From positions 1 to 9,989 of the forward strand of contig JACQRF010000126.1 in NCBI GenBank assembly GCA_016206635.1: a stretch of 9,989 nucleotides of DNA. The letters run 5' to 3'. Positions 1 to 4,880 of this stretch are shown here, one piece after another. Within the stretch, counting starts at the first letter, position 1. Every line of letters starts with the position of its first letter. Origin of the DNA: Candidatus Omnitrophota bacterium. GTDB lineage: Bacteria; Omnitrophota; Gorgyraeia; 1-14-0-20-64-10; JACQQZ01. The position numbers were made by a program, and so were the translations under genes. The notes beneath the pieces were generated by a model. It was not told the origin of the DNA. It did no database searches and saw only the letters and a program-made list of their open reading frames with translations.

Positions 1-947
1 CCACCGATCCCGATGATCAACGCAACCCCGCCATCAGCGGCAACCGGATCGTCTGGCAGGACTATCGGAACGGCAATGCCGACATCTATCTCTATGATCT
101 GGCCAGTGGGAGTGAAACTCCGCTGATCACGGATCCGGTCGGCGGAATAAGCCCCGCCATCAGCGGCCGTCATGTGGCGTTTGCCAAGGGCACCGACATC
201 GGCCTCGTGCGCTGGCCGAGCAGCGTGGCGTGGCAATTGACCCTGGATTCGGCCAGCCAGCAGTTCCCATCGGTCGACGGCAACCGGGTCGTCTGGGAGG
301 ACGATCGGAACGGCAATTTGGACATCTACATGACGACGTTGCCCAACCGGGCACCCTTGTTGGCGCCGATCGGAGGTCAGAGTGTGAACGAAGGCGACCT
401 GCTGACGTTTGAGGTGGTCGGCGGTGACCCTGAGGGTATGCCAGCAAGCTACGCCGCATCGAACCTGCCCTCGGGCGCGGCCTTCGGGCCGTCCACGCCA
501 TGGTTTTCCTGGGTACCGGCCTTCGAGCAGGCGGGCAGTTACGCCGTGACCTTCACGGTCTCTGACGGAGTACTGCAGGCGTCGGAAACCATCACCATCA
601 CCGTCACCAACACCAACCGGGCTCCCAGCCTCACCGTCCCGGGCAGCCAGACCGTGGCCGAAAGCCAGTCGCTGACCTTCAGCGTCTCGGCCACCGACCC
701 GGATGGCGATGCGCTGACCTACGGCGCCACCAATCTCCCCGCGGGCGCCTCGTTCTCGACGGCCACGCAGACCTTCGCCTGGACGCCCTCGTGCAGCCAG
801 GGGGGCACAAGCTACGCGGTGACCTTCACGGCCTCGGATGGCGCGTTACAAGCGAGCCAGGCCGTCGCCATTACCGTCACTGATGTGCCCACCTGTGGTA
901 GCGGCGGTGGCCGCCGCCGGAAGCCGGTCCTGCGGGAAGCGCTGTGA
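1..947 (+). CDS. Partial secreted protein: propeller repeats plus two Ig-like domains (C-terminal end)
   Basis: The reading frame is open from position 3, so the gene begins upstream and 314 residues are visible. Seen: an N-terminal run of TolB/WD-like beta-propeller repeats of the form A-I-S-G-N-R-I-V-W-Q-D-x-R-N-G-N-x-D-I-Y (one clear at 30-100, a degenerate one near 150-240, another near 270-335). Two Ig/cadherin-like domains of the He_PIG type follow (about 350-620 and 625-890), each with D-P-[ED]-G, an N-L-P-[SA]-G-A segment and F-T-[VA]-S-D-G. The end is Cys-Gly-Ser-Gly-Gly-Gly followed by a short basic tail, with no membrane segment. The propeller-then-Ig order matches the tail of the S8 protease at 4871-7744, and stretches of DNA are nearly identical to it, so this is probably the tail of a third protease of that family. 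That is inference; no catalytic domain is in view. Role: extracellular, probably protein or surface binding. Confidence 0.85.
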   Translation, partial: TDPDDQRNPAISGNRIVWQDYRNGNADIYLYDLASGSETPLITDPVGGISPAISGRHVAFAKGTDIGLVRWPSSVAWQLTLDSASQQFPSVDGNRVVWEDDRNGNLDIYMTTLPNRAPLLAPIGGQSVNEGDLLTFEVVGGDPEGMPASYAASNLPSGAAFGPSTPWFSWVPAFEQAGSYAVTFTVSDGVLQASETITITVTNTNRAPSLTVPGSQTVAESQSLTFSVSATDPDGDALTYGATNLPAGASFSTATQTFAWTPSCSQGGTSYAVTFTASDGALQASQAVAITVTDVPTCGSGGGRRRKPVLREAL

Positions 948-1056
948 GCCGCGGGTTCCAGCGTCATGCGTCCCTCCGTTACCCTTTGTTATATCAGTAG
1001 TTGTAGCTTGCACCGGTAGCTGGATGGGCCGTGGTGGGCTGTCGGCAGCCAAGATG

Positions 1057-1065
1057 TGCTATACT
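1057..1065 (+). promoter_or_regulatory. Extended -10 promoter for the riboswitch-protease transcript
   Basis: TGcTATACT is a good extended -10 element (TATACT at 1060-1065, TG at 1057-1058). No strong -35 is visible 17 bp upstream (GGCTGT at 1037-1042), which extended -10 promoters tolerate. Transcription would begin near 1071-1073, about 30 nt before the aptamer, so the whole riboswitch would lie in the leader. The TTGACA at 1065-1070 looks like a -35 but has only a poor -10 (AGTACC) 17 bp downstream. Confidence 0.5.
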
Positions 1066-1102
1066 TGACAGTGAACGCTCATTGAGAAGTACCGACTGGT
1101 TG

Positions 1103-1185
1103 AACTCTCGATAAAGGCACACCCGGAGTAATCCGGGGTCGCAAAGCCACGGGTCCTGTCAGGACGGCCAGGCTGCCGCAGAGTT
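1103..1185 (+). ncRNA. Cyclic di-GMP-I (GEMM-I) riboswitch aptamer
   Basis: The RNA matches the GEMM-I architecture part by part. P1 is AACUCU (1103-1108) with AGAGUU (1180-1185). The conserved joining strand AUAAAGGCACACC follows (1111-1123). P1b is CCCGGA/UCCGGG (1122-1127/1132-1137), closed by a GUAA (GNRA) tetraloop at 1128-1131. The core GUCGCAAAGCC (1138-1148) contains the intercalating adenine (A1143). P2 carries the hairpin GUCCU-GUC-AGGAC (1153-1157/1161-1165), then GGCC and the closing AGGCUGCCG. Aligned to the Vc2 aptamer, the ligand-recognising position 20 is G (G1116), which favours c-di-GMP over the cGAMP-selective A20 variant. It lies in the leader of the S8 protease gene at 1269 and directly before an intrinsic terminator, so control is most likely by transcription attenuation. 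Alignment was by eye. Confidence 0.93.
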
Positions 1186-1194
1186 GCAGGATCG

Positions 1195-1244
1195 CCGGGT
1201 TACCGAAAGAGTGCGTACGCACTATTTTGGTAACCCGGTTTTTT
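1195..1244 (+). terminator. Intrinsic terminator of the riboswitch expression platform
   Basis: CCGGGTTACC (1195-1204) pairs perfectly with GGTAACCCGG (1229-1238) and is followed at once by six T residues (1239-1244). The inner part continues the helix without bulges: G-U, three A-T pairs, one G/A mismatch, then the 14-nt palindrome AGTGCGTACGCACT (1210-1223). The stem is about 20 base pairs in total. It begins 9 nt after riboswitch P1 and ends 11 nt before the Shine-Dalgarno of the protease gene, so it terminates before the gene rather than after one. Confidence 0.92.
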
Positions 1245-1268
1245 ATGGGCCACTGAAAGGTGGATACC

Positions 1269-4200
1269 ATGGATCCTCTGCTGAAGCGATGGTCGAGGCG
1301 CCGCTGGACCGGCTGGCTGCGCGCCACGCTGGCGATCGCCTTGTGGTTAGGCGGGTGGGGCCTCAGGCCCGTCCAGGCCGACATCATCGACGATCGCTTA
1401 CGCGAAGCCGCCGCGCCGCTGGAGGCTACCGGCGCGGCGACAGACGCTACGGCCGCCCCCGCGGCGTATGCGCCCGGACAGGTGATCGTCAAACTCAAGG
1501 GCGCCACGCCGCCGGGCCGCGTCAAAGCCCTCCAAGCCCTCGCGCGACGCCATCCGCGCGCGCAGGTCGACCAACTCTTCAAGCGCGTGCCGGATGCCGC
1601 GTCCCTCCAGCGCCGCTTCCCCGGCCGGTCCCGGCGCGCCGCGTCCGCCCGAGCGCCGGTCCAGCTCGACAACATTCATACGGTGACCTTGGAAGCCAAG
1701 GCCGACGTGCGGCAAGCGGTGGAGGAGCTCCGGCTGGACCCCGACGTCGCCTATGCCGAGCCGAACTACCTGGTCCACGCGACCCAAGTGCCGAACGACC
1801 CGTACTTCAGTTCCGCCGGCTCGTGGGGCCAGGCCTACGATGATTTGTGGGGCCTGAAGAAAATTCAAGCCGAACCCGCGTGGGATTTCACGATGGGCCA
1901 GGGCATCGTCGTGGCGGTGAGCGACACCGGCGTGGACTATACCCACCCCGATCTCGCGGCCAATGTCTGGACCAATCCCGGTGAAATTCCGGACAATGGC
2001 GCAGACGACGACGGCAACGGCTTCGTGGATGACGTGCGCGGCTGGAATTTTGTGCGCTCAGGCAACGATCCGCGGGATGACCACGGCCACGGCACGCACG
2101 TGTCGGGCACCATCGCGGCCCTCTGCAACAACGGGATCGGCATCGCCGGCGTAGCGCCTCAGGCCCAGATTCTGCCGGTGAAGTTTCTGGACTCGAGCGG
2201 GTCCGGCTGGGTCAGCGACGGAGCGGCGACGATTCTGTACGCCGCCCAGAACGGCGCCGATGTCATCAACATGAGCTGGGGTGGGCCACTGGCCCAGGTC
2301 ATCGAGGATGCGGTGGCGTGGGCCTCGCAGGCGGGTGTTGTCTTGGTGGCGGCGGCAGGCAACAACGCCGGCGATGTCCAGGGCCACGCCCCGGCCGCCT
2401 ATCCGGAGGTGATCGCGGTCGCCTCCACCGACCACAACGACCGGCGCTCGACCTTCTCGAACTGGGGCGCCGCCATCGCGCTCTCGGCGCCCGGTGGCGA
2501 TAGCGCTGATCCGAACGATACGACTGGAACCTACACGAACATTCTCTCGCTCTTGGCCCAGGGACTCTTGAACTGGTGGGATCAGGACAAGTTTGTCGGA
2601 ACCGGCTACTGGCGGCTGCGGGGGACCTCCATGGCGGCCCCCCATGTCTCCGGGGTGGCGGCCCTGATCCTGTCGCGTCAGCCGACGCTGAGCAACACCC
2701 TGACGCGTTTCGTCCTCGAGGGCTCGGCCGATGATGTGAACGCCGTGGGCTTTGATCGTTGGACCGGCTATGGCCGCCTCAACGCGGCCAAGGCGGTAGC
2801 GAAAGCGGATCGCGCCCTGGGTCTGCCGGAGTTCGTGGTGGCGGTGAGCGCCGACAAAGCGGTCGCGGCGCCGAATAGTCCGGTGCGTGTCACCCTGACC
2901 GCGCAGAACATCGGCCTGGCCGATGATGCTGCCGGGATGATGGTCGAGCTCTTCGATGGTCCTCCGGTGAAGGCAGCGCTGCTCCGTCAATGGACGCTGC
3001 CGTCGCTCGCGGCGGGGGCCCAGCAGGAGCTCACCCTGCTGTCGAGTTTCTCCACCGCCGGCACGCATGTGCTCTATGCCGTCGTCGACCGTCAGCAGAC
3101 CGTGGAGGAGCTGCTTGAGCTCAACAATCAGGCGACGACACCGGTCGCCATCGCCTCCGCCCGCTTTGCCGAGCGGCGGATCACCGACCATCCTGCGCAC
3201 CAGTACGACCCCGCCCTCGACGGCCATCGCCTCGTCTGGCTCGATTATCGCAACGACATCGGCGACTACAACTGGGACATCTACAGCTACGACTTGGCCA
3301 CCGGCCAGGAGCGGCAGGTGACGACCTATGTCGGCTTTCCCAACTATCAGGTGCAGCCGGACGTGAGCGGCGACCGCGTCGTCTGGCTCGACCCGCGCCG
3401 TGACGGCTGGCAGGTCTACAGCTACGACTTCATGACGGGCGAGGAGCGGCGGATCACCACCGATCTCGGCGGCGGGCGCCAGCCCGCCGTCTCGGGCGAC
3501 CGCGTCGTCTGGCTGGATGGCCGCGTCATCGACGACGAATACTTTGCCTACAACATCTACGGCTACGACTTCGCGACGGGCACCGAGCAGCGCCTGACCA
3601 CCGATCCCAATTGGAAAGGCCGCCCCGCCGTCGCGGGCGACCGCGTCGTCTGGACGGACTACCGCAACGGCAACTTCGACATCTACGGCTACGACTTCGC
3701 GACGGGCGAGGAGCGGCCGATCACGACCGACCCGAGTTGGCAATCGAACGCCGCCCTGGCCGGGGATGACGTCGTGTGGGCCGATGCGCGCAACCGCAAC
3801 CTCGACATCTACCGCTACGACTTCGCGACGGGAACCGAGGCGCAGGTCACCCTCAATCCCTGGAATCAGCTCTATCCCGATGTCGATCAGCGCCACGTCG
3901 TCTGGATGGACGACCGCAACGGCAACTGGGACATCTACTACACGGACCTCGCGACCGGCGACGAGATGCCGGTCACGACCGAGCCGCATTATCAGGGCTT
4001 CCCCGTCATCTCAGGCCGGTACATCGGCTGGGAGGACAACCGCAACGGCCAGCTCGATATCTACGTGGCGGAAGGGCCGGACGCCTTTCCGGCGGTCCCC
4101 ACCGGGCTCACCGCCGCGCCCGCCCGCAGCGTGCGGGCCGTGGCCCTCGACTGGGCGGACAATACCGAAGCGGATATGAGCTCCTACACGATCTACCGCA

Positions 4201-4394
4201 GTCTGTCCGCCGGCGGCCCCTACGAGCCGATCGGTACCAGCGCGGCGTCCAACTACAGCGACGCTAACGTCACCCCGAAGACGCTCTACTTCTATCGGGT
4301 CACGGCGACCGACCGCGCCGGCGGGGAGAGCGGCTTGTCGGTCGAAGTCAGTTCCCTGCCTGGGCCGGGTCAGCGCCTGGTCTCTTCCAAGTAG
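1269..4394 (+). CDS. Secreted subtilisin-like serine protease (S8) with CARDB, seven-repeat propeller and FN3
   Basis: An exported endopeptidase of 1041 residues. The ATG at 1269 is preferred over the in-frame GTG at 1260 because AAAGGTGG (1256-1263) is a good ribosome site 5 nt before the ATG and would overlap the GTG. Seen in order: signal peptide with an Arg-rich start and cleavage after V-Q-A (about residue 37); prodomain, about 66-178, ending A-Y-A-E-P-N; S8 catalytic domain, about 194-515, with Asp219 (S-D-T-G-V-D), His274 (H-G-H-G-T-H-V-S-G), oxyanion Asn365 (A-G-N-N) and Ser454 (G-T-S-M-A-A-P-H). An Asp/Asn-rich loop before His274 resembles calcium sites of this family. A CARDB-like domain (about 520-633), seven propeller repeats (about 645-935) and an FN3 domain (943-1032) follow. 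All catalytic residues are present, so it should be active after prodomain removal. Leader position puts it under the c-di-GMP riboswitch. Substrate unknown; the long tail suggests binding to polymers or surfaces. Confidence 0.95.
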   Translation: MDPLLKRWSRRRWTGWLRATLAIALWLGGWGLRPVQADIIDDRLREAAAPLEATGAATDATAAPAAYAPGQVIVKLKGATPPGRVKALQALARRHPRAQVDQLFKRVPDAASLQRRFPGRSRRAASARAPVQLDNIHTVTLEAKADVRQAVEELRLDPDVAYAEPNYLVHATQVPNDPYFSSAGSWGQAYDDLWGLKKIQAEPAWDFTMGQGIVVAVSDTGVDYTHPDLAANVWTNPGEIPDNGADDDGNGFVDDVRGWNFVRSGNDPRDDHGHGTHVSGTIAALCNNGIGIAGVAPQAQILPVKFLDSSGSGWVSDGAATILYAAQNGADVINMSWGGPLAQVIEDAVAWASQAGVVLVAAAGNNAGDVQGHAPAAYPEVIAVASTDHNDRRSTFSNWGAAIALSAPGGDSADPNDTTGTYTNILSLLAQGLLNWWDQDKFVGTGYWRLRGTSMAAPHVSGVAALILSRQPTLSNTLTRFVLEGSADDVNAVGFDRWTGYGRLNAAKAVAKADRALGLPEFVVAVSADKAVAAPNSPVRVTLTAQNIGLADDAAGMMVELFDGPPVKAALLRQWTLPSLAAGAQQELTLLSSFSTAGTHVLYAVVDRQQTVEELLELNNQATTPVAIASARFAERRITDHPAHQYDPALDGHRLVWLDYRNDIGDYNWDIYSYDLATGQERQVTTYVGFPNYQVQPDVSGDRVVWLDPRRDGWQVYSYDFMTGEERRITTDLGGGRQPAVSGDRVVWLDGRVIDDEYFAYNIYGYDFATGTEQRLTTDPNWKGRPAVAGDRVVWTDYRNGNFDIYGYDFATGEERPITTDPSWQSNAALAGDDVVWADARNRNLDIYRYDFATGTEAQVTLNPWNQLYPDVDQRHVVWMDDRNGNWDIYYTDLATGDEMPVTTEPHYQGFPVISGRYIGWEDNRNGQLDIYVAEGPDAFPAVPTGLTAAPARSVRAVALDWADNTEADMSSYTIYRSLSAGGPYEPIGTSAASNYSDANVTPKTLYFYRVTATDRAGGESGLSVEVSSLPGPGQRLVSSK
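3205..4083 (+). repeat. Seven propeller repeats within the protease gene, mostly 126-141 nt period
   Basis: Seven units of roughly 42-47 codons encode [AD]-V-x-G-D-R-V-V-W-x-D-x-R-N-G-N-x-D-I-Y-x-Y-D-F-A-T-G-x-E-x-x-[IV]-T-T. The DNA itself is nearly identical between middle units: CGACCGCGTCGTCTGG recurs at 3371, 3497 and 3638, and TACGACTTCGCGACGGG recurs at 3564, 3690 and 3816 (exactly 126 nt apart; the last copy differs only at its end). The outer units are more diverged. Seven units would fit one closed seven-bladed propeller. Confidence 0.85.
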
Positions 4395-4398
4395 CCGT

Positions 4399-4432
4399 AT
4401 GGCCGGCCCCCGCGTCCGTGACGCGAGGCCAT
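4399..4432 (+). other. GC-rich hairpin after the first protease gene
   Basis: ATGGCC (4399-4404) can pair with GGCCAT (4427-4432), enclosing CGCGTC-CGT-GACGCG (4411-4425). There is a one-sided internal loop of six bases and no T tract follows. It could be a weak terminator or an mRNA 3' structure between the protease and the small secreted gene, but its function is not shown. Confidence 0.3.
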
Positions 4433-4468
4433 CGATCTCGTGGTACTGTCATCGTCAGGAGGTACACC

Positions 4469-4783
4469 ATGAAGCTGTGGCTGAGCAGCGTGAGCGTGTG
4501 CGTGATCAGTATCGGCATGGCGGGCCTGGCGTGGGCGGGGGCCTATGATGGCCTTCAGCAGAACGCGGACAAGAATCCCGCCTTCACGGACGGTTTGCTA
4601 ATGCAGCATGATGCGACCAACGGCTCTCCACGCCCGGCCTTTGGGTTTCGCGGCCGCATCTACACGCCCGGGCAGGGTGGCGCGCACGCCGCGGAGCCCG
4701 CCGTCATTCGGGATAGCGGCGGCAGCGTCATCGAGAACCGTGGCCAGATGGGAGCCCCTCCGGCTCCTCCGGTCGAGCCGTAA
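4469..4783 (+). CDS. Small secreted protein of unknown function
   Basis: A 104-residue protein that I do not recognise. The start is fixed by a perfect AGGAGG (4457-4462) 6 nt before the ATG at 4469; an in-frame upstream start at 4418 lacks a ribosome site and would put about 17 residues ahead of the signal peptide. Seen: a clear signal peptide (M-K-L-W-L, hydrophobic core, cleavage after L-A-W-A near residue 23), then a mature chain of about 80 residues, rich in Gly, Ala and Pro, ending in a Pro-rich tail (A-P-P-A-P-P-V-E-P). There is no Cys in the mature part, no lipobox and no repeat. It begins 74 nt after the first protease and ends 87 nt before the second, so it may be co-transcribed with the former; a weak TGgTACTGT at 4441-4449 could be its own -10. 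A role as a partner, substrate or inhibitor of the proteases is only a guess from position. Confidence 0.8.
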   Translation: MKLWLSSVSVCVISIGMAGLAWAGAYDGLQQNADKNPAFTDGLLMQHDATNGSPRPAFGFRGRIYTPGQGGAHAAEPAVIRDSGGSVIENRGQMGAPPAPPVEP

Positions 4784-4787
4784 ACGA

Positions 4788-4806
4788 GGAGCGTGACACG
4801 CGCTCC
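4788..4806 (+). other. Hairpin between the small secreted gene and second protease
   Basis: GGAGCGTG (4788-4795) can pair with CGCGCTCC (4799-4806), 8 pairs including one T-G, around an ACA loop. It begins 4 nt after the stop of the small gene. No T run follows, so if it ends transcription it does so inefficiently or with Rho. Confidence 0.3.
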
Positions 4807-4857
4807 CTGAACGGTGAAGTGGAACGAGGCCGTGTAGCGCCCACGTGCGCGCTGTAG

Positions 4858-4863
4858 TACAAT
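4858..4863 (+). promoter_or_regulatory. Candidate -10 element for the second protease
   Basis: TACAAT matches five of six bases of the -10 consensus and is part of TGTAGTACAAT. Transcription would start near 4870, at or next to the ATG at 4871. No convincing -35 is seen at the right distance (TAGCGC at 4835-4840). The element lies directly against the palindrome at 4863-4880. Confidence 0.4.
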
Positions 4864-4880
4864 GGGCGCCATGGCGCCCA
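4863..4880. promoter_or_regulatory. 18-nt perfect palindrome centred on a start codon (possible operator)
   Basis: TGGGCGCCATGGCGCCCA reads the same on both strands. It begins at the last base of the candidate -10 and contains the ATG at 4871. It could be a repressor site over the transcription start or, as RNA, a hairpin hiding the start codon. GC-rich sequence makes short palindromes common, so function is unproven. Confidence 0.35.

Noticed and set aside
838..1068. A + strand open frame overlapping the end of gene 1, with a mildly hydrophobic stretch
   Set aside because: I considered it as a frameshifted membrane anchor for gene 1, but the hydrophobic part is weak, it lacks a ribosome site and it runs into the promoter.
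1065..1093. TTGACA as the -35 of a second promoter
   Set aside because: The hexamer is perfect, but the base run 17 bp downstream (AGTACC) is a poor -10, and a start there would leave almost no leader before P1 of the aptamer.
1103..1185. cGAMP-type (GEMM-Ib) specificity
   Set aside because: By hand alignment to Vc2 the discriminating base is G, not A, so c-di-GMP is the better call; only binding data would settle it.
1079..1675. Minus-strand open frame across the riboswitch
   Set aside because: It is antisense to the aptamer, terminator and protease signal peptide, and its protein is Arg/Ala-rich with no recognisable motif.
2058..3989. Long open frame of 643 codons on the minus strand
   Set aside because: It lies entirely antisense to the first protease, and its protein is a low-complexity Val/Asp/Arg-rich sequence that mirrors the propeller repeats. 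High GC makes such antisense frames common.
3205..4083. Mobile or CRISPR-type repeat
   Set aside because: The repeats stay in frame and encode a regular protein repeat, so they are explained by the propeller domain.
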